This document shows, piece by piece, positions 22,635 to 30,030 of a DNA stretch of 35,149 nucleotides. The stretch spans positions 1-35,149 of the forward strand of contig JALGSV010000035.1 in the NCBI GenBank assembly GCA_029821755.1, in the 5' to 3' direction. Source of the DNA: Candidatus Zipacnadum vermilionense. GTDB lineage: Bacteria > Armatimonadota > Zipacnadia > Zipacnadales > Zipacnadaceae. Made by a program: the position numbers and the translations under genes. A model generated the notes under the pieces. That model saw nothing but the letters and a program-made list of their open reading frames with translations. It was not told the origin of the DNA and did no database searches. Positions within the stretch are counted from its first letter, which is position 1; every line of letters begins with the position of its first letter.

Positions 22635-23048
22635 ATGATGTTCAAGTGGACAACGCTCATACCCGGCCTGGGCTTGGGAGTGGTGGTGGGGACCATCTCG
22701 GGGATGCTCGGGATCGGTGGCGGTATTCTCATGGTGCCGGTGTTGCTGTACCTGTGGAAGGACAGCATCACCAGCATGCAGATGGCGACTGCGACCTCCC
22801 TGGCGGTAATGGTCCCCTCCGCCATCGCCGGAACGCTGCGGAATCACTATTCCTTCGGCCGCGTGGAATGGTCCCTGGCCGTGCTGGTGGGCGTCGGGGC
22901 GGTCATGGGGACCTACCTGATCGGCGTGCCGCTGGCGCAACACATTCCGAGCGAAACGCTGAAGAAGGTCTTCGGCGTGGTGTTGATGATCTTCGGGCTG
23001 CAGATGGTCGGAGTGGGTCCATGGATCAGCAGACTGGTAGTACGATGA
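22635..23048 (+). CDS. half-size TauE/SafE-type membrane permease
   Basis: This 137-residue protein matches one repeat of the TauE/SafE (DUF81) family. It has four hydrophobic segments and the hallmark GMLGIGGGILMVPVL (about 24-38), with MATATSLAVM downstream. Full-length family members have two such repeats (about 250 residues). This one ends after the first with a clean stop, so it is either a native half-size form that dimerises or a truncated gene. GAGGAG lies just before; either of two adjacent ATGs (22635 or 22638) could be used, the second having better spacing. Family members export sulfite or organosulfur anions; the substrate here is unknown. A deacetylase remnant follows at once. 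Confidence 0.8.
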   Translation: MMFKWTTLIPGLGLGVVVGTISGMLGIGGGILMVPVLLYLWKDSITSMQMATATSLAVMVPSAIAGTLRNHYSFGRVEWSLAVLVGVGAVMGTYLIGVPLAQHIPSETLKKVFGVVLMIFGLQMVGVGPWISRLVVR

Positions 23049-23060
23049 GTGAGCAGTGGC

Positions 23061-23544
23061 AGGCGGCAAGTCCGGGGCTTCCCGCTGGTGGAGTTGCTGG
23101 TGGGGTACCACCTGCAGAGACACACGTGCTCGCACCACCATCTCCATGCCGGACATCCCTTTGTCCGACGCCTTGGAGGAGGCTGAGCAGTCCCTTCGGC
23201 GCGGGGGAGAGCTGATCGAGGAGTGGTTCGGCTACCGGCCGGAGGGGCTGTGCGCGCCGGGGGGTTCGCGAACGGGCTTGCGTGGGCAGCCGCAGGTGCT
23301 CCGGGGGCTGAGGGATAGCGGGATCCGGTTCGTGAAAAGCGACAACCTGGGGTTTCTGGAGACGCCGATGCTGCCCTCGCGAATTGCGCCGTATACCTAT
23401 GCCGAGGACGGATACCCCGAGCTGTGGGAACTACCGGGGGTGGGCTGGCACTGCGCGCTGACGCTTCCCTGCGGGCCGGTGGGCGACCGTCCGCCGCGGG
23501 CGGCAGTGCCCGGGAGGGCGCAGGGGGAGAACGCTAGCTCCTGA
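23061..23544 (+). pseudogene. frameshifted fragment of a polysaccharide deacetylase (NodB-type)
   Basis: Translation in one frame up to about 23130 gives LVELLVGYHLQRHTCSH, the second NodB motif (HxxSH metal ligands). After a one-base shift the next frame continues TTISMPDIPLSDALEEA, then EEWFGYRPEGLCAPGG, the third motif region (RxPGG type). The N-terminal third with the catalytic DD motif is absent, and the C-terminus stops early and overlaps the opposing gene by 11 bp. So the gene lost its start, suffered a frameshift near 23130 and was truncated. It begins right after the TauE-like stop codon, which suggests a deletion joined the two. No functional enzyme is expected. Confidence 0.72.
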
Positions 23545-24322
23545 CGCGCGCCAGCACCCGCCGCGCATTCCCCCCCAGCACCTGCGCCTTCACCTCGTCG
23601 CTCAGCTTCGCCCCCAGGACCTTCCCCAACTGCTGTGCCTGGCCGATGAAGTAGATGTCCGAGCCCCAGATGACCTTGTCCGCTCCTGCCCCCTCCACCA
23701 AGCGCTCGATTAGGCCCAGGCGCGGCATGCTGAGGGTGGTGTCCAGGTAGACGTGGGAGTGCTCGCGGGCGATCTCGGTATAGCCCGGCTCGTTGTTGCT
23801 GCCGCTATGGGCGAGGACGAAGGCGGCCTCGGGGTAGCGCTCGGCCAGGGCGCGGACCTGGGCAAAATCGTCCTCGGCGCCCCAGGTGTGGAAGAGAACG
23901 GGAAGGCGGCGCTCGTGAGCGGCGGCGTAGAGCGGCTCGTAGGCGTCGTAGGTGTAGGGGAAGCCGGTGGAGTTGTGGACCTTGATGCCCACGAAGCCCG
24001 GCTGGGCCAGCCAGTGCTCGGCCTGCTGGACCACCCACTCGCGCGAGAAAGGCCAGACGGAGAGGTAGGCCAGCAAGCGGCCGGGGTAGGCCTCCACGGC
24101 GACCCGCAGTTCGCGGTTGCCACGCTCGGCGTCAGCGGACATGCAGGCCATGTGGCTGACAACGGTCCGGGTCACGCCCAGACGGTCCATGGAGGCGATC
24201 ATGCCCGCCGCCGACAGGTCGGGAATGGTAAAGCTGTAGACGCCCAAGTGGGCGTGCACGTCGATGATCTCCAGGCCGGTGAGTCTCTCGCCCCTCCGGC
24301 CGGCGCGCAGCAGGTCGCTCAC
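23534..24322 (-). CDS. amidohydrolase 2 family (ACMSD-like) metal-dependent hydrolase
   Basis: This 262-residue protein is of the amidohydrolase-2 type, TIM-barrel enzymes that hydrolyse or decarboxylate cyclic and aromatic acids. DVHAHLG (21-27) gives the first two His ligands; GIKVHN, LFHTWG, VLAHSG and the terminal WGSD supply the remaining barrel positions, so the metal site looks complete. The start is GTG at 24322, overlapping the previous stop as GTGA, with GAGGAGG 6 nt upstream, so translation is coupled to the upstream gene. The partner gene is a paralogue without these ligands. The substrate is unknown. It is cytoplasmic. Confidence 0.9.
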   Translation of the reverse strand: MSDLLRAGRRGERLTGLEIIDVHAHLGVYSFTIPDLSAAGMIASMDRLGVTRTVVSHMACMSADAERGNRELRVAVEAYPGRLLAYLSVWPFSREWVVQQAEHWLAQPGFVGIKVHNSTGFPYTYDAYEPLYAAAHERRLPVLFHTWGAEDDFAQVRALAERYPEAAFVLAHSGSNNEPGYTEIAREHSHVYLDTTLSMPRLGLIERLVEGAGADKVIWGSDIYFIGQAQQLGKVLGAKLSDEVKAQVLGGNARRVLARVRS

Positions 24323-25071
24323 CGGACCACCTCCTCTACCAGCGCCTCCAGGTTCCCCGCTCCCACGCGCTGCTTGTCCCCCTCGCTGATCTCTGCGTAC
24401 ACAAGCTGCGTGATCGCGGCCATGGGCCCGGCGGCAGGCAGGCCGCTGCCGAACAGGAGGCGACTGGCGCCCACCCGCGCTACCAGTTGTTCGATACCGC
24501 CATGGACGCTGTAGGGGGCGCCTAGCACTAGACGGATATTCGGGAAGTGCTCGAGCAGGGGGAGATAGGTGCGCTGTTCGCGGTAGCTCAGTTCGGCGTA
24601 GAGCAGCGGCAAGGCCGGATGGCGGGACGCCAGCTCAGCCAGGTCGGCGATCTTCACCAGGCGCTGTAGGCAGACGACCGGAAGACGGCGCTGTTCCAGG
24701 GCCGCGAAGAGCGGGCCCGACTGCCAGTCGGCCAGCAGCCAGTGATCAAAGTCAGGGCGAATCCACACCGCACGAGCGCCGCAGGCGATCAGGTCGGCAA
24801 CCTGCTCCTCCTCGGGCGGGAAGTCGCCGCCGGTCGCGGGGACGACAATCGGGCAGGGCGTGAAGGCGGGCTGCTCGGCGCAGGCGGCGAAGAGCCCCGC
24901 ATTAGAGGCGGGCACGTCGCCGTCCAGCGTCTCCGGAGTGATGCGCACCAGGGCGCGAGCGAGGTCCGCCCGCTCCATCTCGGCGAGAAGATCACCGGTA
25001 GTAACGAGTTCGGCGACGCCGGGGACGGCGCCACCGAAGCCGCACTGGGCATCGAAGAGGGGAATGATCAT
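24319..25071 (-). CDS. amidohydrolase-like protein lacking metal ligands
   Basis: This 250-residue protein has the overall strand pattern of its overlapping neighbour: an N-terminal FDAQCG where DxHxH is expected, WIRPDFDHW where GIKVH lies, LVLGAPYS where AHSG lies, and LLFGSGLPAAGP where WGSD would be. The key His and Asp ligands are therefore missing at the first, fourth and last sites. It is best read as a catalytically dead paralogue that may bind the active neighbour, as seen in some enzyme-pseudoenzyme pairs. An alternative is a different substrate chemistry. AAAGGAGG lies 9 nt before the ATG at 25071. The gene is first of the two-gene unit; the 4 bp GTGA overlap implies coupled translation. 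Confidence 0.72.
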   Translation of the reverse strand: MIIPLFDAQCGFGGAVPGVAELVTTGDLLAEMERADLARALVRITPETLDGDVPASNAGLFAACAEQPAFTPCPIVVPATGGDFPPEEEQVADLIACGARAVWIRPDFDHWLLADWQSGPLFAALEQRRLPVVCLQRLVKIADLAELASRHPALPLLYAELSYREQRTYLPLLEHFPNIRLVLGAPYSVHGGIEQLVARVGASRLLFGSGLPAAGPMAAITQLVYAEISEGDKQRVGAGNLEALVEEVVR

Positions 25072-25088
25072 GGGGCGCCGCCTCCTTT

Positions 25089-25164
25089 CGCGTGGGGCGG
25101 GCTTTCCAGCCCGCCCTCCGCCTGCAGTTCAAGGGAGCGCGGGCTAGAAAGCCCGCGCCACGCG
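25089..25164. repeat. palindromic two-hairpin repeat (76 bp)
   Basis: The outer arms CGCGTGGGGCGGGCTTTC and GAAAGCCCGCGCCACGCG match at 17 of 18 positions as an inverted repeat. Each half also folds alone: GGGCGGGCT/AGCCCGCCC and CGCGGGCT/AGCCCGCG. It lies upstream of the amidohydrolase-like gene and 7 nt after the DegT stop codon. Its CCGCCCTCCGC segment is shared with the hairpin at 11120-11150. Confidence 0.75.
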
Positions 25165-25171
25165 GAGGGGA

Positions 25172-26482
25172 TCATTCCACCTCCTCGCCAAGCTCATCCG
25201 CATGTTCGGCGGCCTTGCGGAAGGCGAGGGCGTACTCGGCGATCACGTCCGGGCGGTCATGCTTGAACCAGGGGATGGAGAGGGCGATCTCGTTGATGGA
25301 CTCAGAAACCGGCAGCGAGCCGGGGCCTTGGCGCACGTCACGCTGACCGAAGGCGATACTGGTCGGCTGGCCCATCCGGAAGATGTCGGCGGTGTGGAAG
25401 TAGGCGTGCAGGTGCAGCGCGCCGTTGGCGCCGGGGCCGCAGCCGGGGAAGCCCTCGGCGCGGACCGCCTCGCAGTAGCGGGCACAGGGCAGGCCGCCCA
25501 GTTCCTCGGCGCGGTACAGGCCGCGGGCGGAGTACCAGCCGCCCATGGTGCTGCCGCTGTCGGCAGGCGGGCGATGCGCGTGGATGCCCGGCACGCCCTC
25601 CAGCAGGTCCCAGAAGCGGTTCATGGCGGCTTGAATCTCAGCCATGCGCTGCGGGTAGTACTTAAGCTGCACCCGACCCATCGCCGCGCACCACTGGTTC
25701 AAGCGGTGCTTGGCCCCGCCCAGCGGGACACCGGAGTAAGGGGTCAGTTCGGGGTCGGTGATCTGCTGATCCACCCCGAACCAGCGGCCGACGGTCCCGG
25801 TGCGCTCGTAGTGACCAAAGGCGACACAGCGCTCGTAGAGCGTGCGGTCGTTGGTGAGGATCATGCCCGCCTCGCCGACGGCGAAGCCCTTACCGGCCAT
25901 CATGCTCATGGCGGTGATGTCGCCCAGCGTGCCGACCATCTGCCCCTTGTACAGCCCCCCGTGGGCATGGGAGGCGTCTTCGATGACGCGGACGCCGTGC
26001 TTGCGCGCGATGGCCATGATCTCGTCCATCTCGCAGGGGTAGCCGGTGTAGTGGACGACCACGATGGCTTTGGTGCGCGGGCCAATGCGGTGCTCGAGGT
26101 CCGCGGGGTCTAGGCACAGTGTGTCGGGATTGATGTCGGCGAAGTTGACGGTAGCGCCGAGCTGCAGGGCAGGGACAGCGCTGGCCCAGTAGGTCATGCT
26201 AGGGCAGATGATCTCCGTGCCGGCCCCGACCTCACAGGCCCACATGGCGGCCAGCAGCCCGGCGGTGCCGTTGCAGCAGCCCAGGCCGTACTCCACGCCG
26301 TTCCAGGCGGCGAACTCACGCTCCCATTCCTTGGTAACGTCGAGGCCGCTCATGGCGCCGCGGCGCAGGACGTCGAGGATGGCATCCTCGTCTTCCTGGG
26401 TAACTATGGGCCAGGCGAACAGGTCGCCGGGGTCGGTGACGATAGCGGGCGAGCCGCCGAGTAGGGCAAGGTCGTTGGACAT
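25172..26482 (-). CDS. DegT/DnrJ/EryC1/StrS-family PLP protein (second copy)
   Basis: This 436-residue protein has the fold-type I signatures: NGTAGLLAA (71-79), EDASHAHGG (168-176) with the ring-nitrogen Asp, and the PLP lysine K198 in SMMAGKGFAVGEAG. It is longer than the 3165-4265 protein and only distantly similar, with an insert around WFGVDQQITDPELTPYSG. Members aminate keto-sugars or keto-cyclitols. GAGGTG lies about 8 nt before the ATG at 26482. It sits between an amidohydrolase pair and a sialidase-like gene on the same strand, so it may serve amino-sugar or cyclitol catabolism rather than cell-surface synthesis. That is inference from context. Confidence 0.9.
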   Translation of the reverse strand: MSNDLALLGGSPAIVTDPGDLFAWPIVTQEDEDAILDVLRRGAMSGLDVTKEWEREFAAWNGVEYGLGCCNGTAGLLAAMWACEVGAGTEIICPSMTYWASAVPALQLGATVNFADINPDTLCLDPADLEHRIGPRTKAIVVVHYTGYPCEMDEIMAIARKHGVRVIEDASHAHGGLYKGQMVGTLGDITAMSMMAGKGFAVGEAGMILTNDRTLYERCVAFGHYERTGTVGRWFGVDQQITDPELTPYSGVPLGGAKHRLNQWCAAMGRVQLKYYPQRMAEIQAAMNRFWDLLEGVPGIHAHRPPADSGSTMGGWYSARGLYRAEELGGLPCARYCEAVRAEGFPGCGPGANGALHLHAYFHTADIFRMGQPTSIAFGQRDVRQGPGSLPVSESINEIALSIPWFKHDRPDVIAEYALAFRKAAEHADELGEEVE

Positions 26483-26577
26483 GGGTAAGACACCTCGTCA
26501 GACACGTATGGTGACAGAGTATTCCTCTCGGGACACGCACTTCCCTCCAGCGGGGGGCAGACCTCCTCCCGCGTGGG

Positions 26578-27750
26578 TCAATCCAGGGCTACTCGATAGC
26601 GGTACAGGTCGGCCTGACGCCAGTCGTTCACGTCGCGCTCGCCGTGGCGGGACATGAACAGCACCACGTCGCCGGTCTCGCGGTCCTGGTAGACGCGGAA
26701 GTTGGACAACTGCAGCCCGGCCGAGTCGCTGGGGCTGCGGTTGTCCACGACCAGAGCCGTCTCCCTCCGGAGGGTGAAGGGATCCTCCTGTACCTCGTAC
26801 ATCACCAGCGGCGCGCGGGGGAAGTTGCCGTGGGCGCGCTCCTCGCCGACGCAGGGGTTGCCCAGCCAGTAGAGCTTGCCGTTCTTGATCGAGCGCACGA
26901 GAATGGAGCCGTTGCTGCCTGACTCGAGCAGCGTGTGGTCAGAGAAGCGCAGCGGGCCGACGTCGCCCCAGGTCTCGCCGCCGTCCTCCGAGAAGCACAG
27001 CCACTTGTGGCCGGGACGGGCGCGGTGGCCGCTGTTGTCGCCGCGCATGATCATGGCGAGGCGTCCGTCCGCCAACTCCGCCACCGCCGGCTCCACCAGG
27101 CCGCGGCTGGTGACCTCCATCGGGAGGGCGACCTGCTCGCCGAGGTGGAAGGCGAAGCGGCCGTTGGCGCAGCGCTCGCCAACGATGACCAGCGACGCAT
27201 AGCACTTGTCCCAGACCTGGGGGTGCTGGACGATGTGGCCTTGCTCGTCGCTGGCCGCGGTCGCGGCGGGGAGGAGCAGACGGTCCGTGGAGAGGAGCAG
27301 CGGATTGCAGAAGCTGAGCATGATCCCGTGCGGGAGGCCGAAATCGGTGCACTCCAGAGGGGTGTAGACATCGGTCGCGGGGTCGTACTCCAGGAATTGG
27401 AGCGACCAGCGTACTTTCTCCATGCCTTCACTACCCGCCCGGCAGCCGGAGTCAAAGACGGTCAGGACCTTGCCGGTGACGGGGTCGAGCCAACTGGCGT
27501 TCTCGCTCACGTAGACGCGGCCGCCCTCCACGTCATGGCCCTGGTGGCGGACGACCGGCTCCGACCAGGTGCGGCCGTTGTCGCGGCTGATCATCTCGCT
27601 CCAGTCGTCGTAAGCGTCCGAGTCCGACTCCCAGGCGTAGCGGAAGAGCAGGTGGTCCTCGCTGGGGCTGAGGTAAGTGACCGAGCCCGGCATCAGCCCG
27701 CGGGGACCGTTGCCCTGGGGGAGGAAGATTTCGCGGGAAAGGAGTTGCAT
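26578..27750 (-). CDS. sialidase-like BNR-repeat protein
   Basis: This 390-residue protein folds as a six-bladed propeller typical of exo-alpha-sialidases. Asp-box motifs are seen at SRDNGRTW (55-62) and SEDGGETW in the second half, with weaker ones between. There is no signal peptide after the chosen start, so it would be cytosolic or use another export route. AGGAGG lies 6 nt before the ATG at 27750; upstream in-frame residues are low-complexity and were excluded. The arginine triad of true sialidases cannot be confirmed by eye, so activity on sialic acid is not claimed; many BNR proteins act on other glycans. It is 95 nt upstream of the DegT gene on the same strand. Confidence 0.82.
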   Translation of the reverse strand: MQLLSREIFLPQGNGPRGLMPGSVTYLSPSEDHLLFRYAWESDSDAYDDWSEMISRDNGRTWSEPVVRHQGHDVEGGRVYVSENASWLDPVTGKVLTVFDSGCRAGSEGMEKVRWSLQFLEYDPATDVYTPLECTDFGLPHGIMLSFCNPLLLSTDRLLLPAATAASDEQGHIVQHPQVWDKCYASLVIVGERCANGRFAFHLGEQVALPMEVTSRGLVEPAVAELADGRLAMIMRGDNSGHRARPGHKWLCFSEDGGETWGDVGPLRFSDHTLLESGSNGSILVRSIKNGKLYWLGNPCVGEERAHGNFPRAPLVMYEVQEDPFTLRRETALVVDNRSPSDSAGLQLSNFRVYQDRETGDVVLFMSRHGERDVNDWRQADLYRYRVALD

Positions 27751-27781
27751 AGGAGGCCTCCTGGGAGAAGGCTGCTGGCCG

Positions 27782-28657
27782 TTAGTCGCTGGCCGTGGGC
27801 GGTGGTTTGGTCTGCTTCCGCCCTGCAGTCTGAGGTCTGGAGTCTGAAGTCTCCTCTGGTGTGTCGCGGACCTCTGGGCCGACGGCTTGCGTGGCGTAGA
27901 AGTGCAGGAGAGCGGCACCTACGCCTAATAGGAGCAAAAGGGCGTTGAGGAAGGGGAAGCCGGTGCGCAGCAGCGAAAGCGCTATGCCGCCGCTGAGCAG
28001 GGCGGCGGCAACGAGCAACAGGAGCAAACGGCCGCGGCCGGCGCCCAGGCCCACGGCGGCCAGGATCTCGTGGCTGCCGGGGAGGGTGGCGCCGCAGTAC
28101 CGGCATTGCTGGGCGCCGCGCGGGTTGAGCTTGCCGCACAAGCACTGCACCGGCTCGCCCCGGCCTAGGCTCTGCCGCTCGCGGGCCTTGGCGAACATGA
28201 ACTCGACCTGCTTGTCGGCGTGTACCTTCTGTGCCTTCTCGTACCACTCCGCCGCCAGACCCCACTGACCGCTCTCGTAGTACAGGTCGCCCAGCTTGCG
28301 GTAGTTGTAGGGGATCTCGGGGCGTTCCTGGGTGCCGTATAGGTAGCGCTCAATGTCCTGCAGGCGCAAGCGCTGGCTGCCTAGGCGATCCACAAGTCGG
28401 GAGGACAGCGGGGGGCCCAGGCCCAGGCCGATGGTCAGTAGGACCAACAGGTAGAAGAGCGGCGTGCCGATGGAGGCGATGGTGGTGGCCAGCAGGCCGA
28501 CAAAGGCGAGCGTCCACATCAGGAACTCCCCGAAGGACACCTCCCGGTTCATGAGCATCCCGAAAAGGCCAATGGCCATGTAGCCGCCTGCGATCAGGCC
28601 CAGGGCCAGAGCGATGATCGTGAGGAAGGTATGGGCTAGCTCACCGGAAGACCACAA
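27782..28657 (-). CDS. membrane protein with TPR-like segment and zinc ribbon
   Basis: This 291-residue protein has about three N-terminal hydrophobic segments (11-35, 46-65, 66-82), a cytosolic-looking TPR-like stretch (NYRKLGDLYYESGQWGLAAE, about 118-137), and a zinc ribbon QCLCGKLNPRGAQQCRYCG (C172, C174, C185, C188). Two more hydrophobic segments (210-228, 236-252) and a polar tail follow. I do not know a family with this order. The start chosen is TTG at 28657, 7 nt after GAGGTG; a TTG at 28720 overlapping the FAD gene is possible. The tail near the stop is encoded by GTCTGAGG/GTCTGGAG-like direct repeats and may be recent. Function unknown. Confidence 0.68.
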   Translation of the reverse strand: MWSSGELAHTFLTIIALALGLIAGGYMAIGLFGMLMNREVSFGEFLMWTLAFVGLLATTIASIGTPLFYLLVLLTIGLGLGPPLSSRLVDRLGSQRLRLQDIERYLYGTQERPEIPYNYRKLGDLYYESGQWGLAAEWYEKAQKVHADKQVEFMFAKARERQSLGRGEPVQCLCGKLNPRGAQQCRYCGATLPGSHEILAAVGLGAGRGRLLLLLVAAALLSGGIALSLLRTGFPFLNALLLLLGVGAALLHFYATQAVGPEVRDTPEETSDSRPQTAGRKQTKPPPTASD

Positions 28658-28706
28658 GCGCGGGCACCTCGCTATTTCGGCGTGGCGTGTGCTCTCTATC
28701 CCGCGG

Positions 28707-30026
28707 TTAGACCTCGTCAATCACTGCGCCGCGCTCACGCAGGCGTTGGCGGAGGGTCGCTACTTCTACCGACCGCGTCCGGCCGCGGCGGCGCAGGGAC
28801 TGGGCGGCGGCTACGCCCGCGGCCTCGCCGACGTTCATGGCGATGTGCATGACGCGCAGCGAGGAATGGGCGGCATGGTCGGCAGAGATAGGTCGGCCCG
28901 CGACCAGGAGATTCTCCAGGCCGCGCGGCGTCAAGCAGCGGTAGGGCAGGGCGTAGCTGCGGCCGGGCGGCACGGGCTGCATGACGGTGCCGGTGCCGGC
29001 GGGGTTGTGGATGTCCACCGGGTAGCAGCCGCGGGCGATGCCGTCGGCGAAGTCGCGCGCGGAAAGCACGTCCTCGGCAGTCAAGACGTAGTCGCCCCTA
29101 ACCCGGCGGCTCTCCCTCATGCCGATCTGCGTACCGGTGGCAGCGAGGTAGGCGTCGGCGAAGCCGGGAACCTCGCGGCGGAGGAAGGCCACCATCTGCT
29201 GGACTTGGCGCCGGCCCTCAATCTCGGCCGCGGTCAGGTCATCCGCGTCGGTGGCCTGCTTGCCGACCACTCGGGTAGTGTTGAAATGGATCTCGCCGCG
29301 CCGGGTGGTGTAGAACCACAGCACGTCCTCGCGGGGGTTGTCGATCTCCCCCCGCTGCTGGGCGGCGTCATAGAGGGCGTTAATTTCGGCACGGGAGGGC
29401 ATCAGGTCAGGGGCCACCCCGGCCATGCGGAAGTTGAGGGTCATAGGCTGGCACAGGCCGTCCTCGGGGCGGCCCTGTTCGTACTCGGCCCCGGCCCAGG
29501 CGGCCAGGTCGGCGTCGCCGGTGGCATCAATGAAGACCTCGGCGGCGATAGCCTGCAGGCCGGACTTGCTCGCCGTCCCGGCGAGGCGGAGGTGGCCGTC
29601 CTCGGCGAGGGCCCCCAGGAGCGCGGTGTGCAGGCGCAGCCGAACCCCGGCCTCCAGGACCAACTCCTGGGCCACCTGCTTGAAGGTCTCGGGGTCGAAG
29701 GCCTGCTGCTGCGGTTCGTAGCCGCCGGCGGCCTGCAAGCGGCGGAGGATTTCCTGGAAGAGGCCGCCGTTGACGAGCTTGAGTGCCTTAGGAGCAGCGG
29801 GGCTAGGGGTGTTCAGATCCGCGACCTGGAAGGGCATGAAAGGGTTGACCAGCCCGGCCGTGGCCATGCCGCCGAGGAAGCCGTAGCGCTCGACGAGCAG
29901 CACGTCGGCGCCCTCCTGCGCGGCGGCCACCGCGGCGCACAGCCCGGCCGGCCCGCCACCCAGCACGGCTACCTCCGCCTGCGCGGCGACGGGGAGTTCG
30001 GCAAGGAGAGTGCGGAGTTGAGACAT
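28707..30026 (-). CDS. FAD-dependent oxidoreductase
   Basis: This 439-residue protein is of the FAD_oxidored type. The dinucleotide-binding motif VLGGGPAGLCAA (21-32) leads to the FAD ribose Glu in LLVERYGFLGG. FIDATGDADLAAWAGA in the middle and the C-terminal ENLLVAGRPISADHAAHSS with MNVGEAAG form the second FAD contacts. Such proteins are common in clusters that break down plant or microbial glycans, though the reactions are mostly unknown. The ATG at 30026 is 4 nt after the gatB stop, with AGGGTGA overlapping it, so the two may be co-transcribed even if functionally unrelated. Length is normal. Confidence 0.9.
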   Translation of the reverse strand: MSQLRTLLAELPVAAQAEVAVLGGGPAGLCAAVAAAQEGADVLLVERYGFLGGMATAGLVNPFMPFQVADLNTPSPAAPKALKLVNGGLFQEILRRLQAAGGYEPQQQAFDPETFKQVAQELVLEAGVRLRLHTALLGALAEDGHLRLAGTASKSGLQAIAAEVFIDATGDADLAAWAGAEYEQGRPEDGLCQPMTLNFRMAGVAPDLMPSRAEINALYDAAQQRGEIDNPREDVLWFYTTRRGEIHFNTTRVVGKQATDADDLTAAEIEGRRQVQQMVAFLRREVPGFADAYLAATGTQIGMRESRRVRGDYVLTAEDVLSARDFADGIARGCYPVDIHNPAGTGTVMQPVPPGRSYALPYRCLTPRGLENLLVAGRPISADHAAHSSLRVMHIAMNVGEAAGVAAAQSLRRRGRTRSVEVATLRQRLRERGAVIDEV

Positions 30027-30030
30027 CAGA

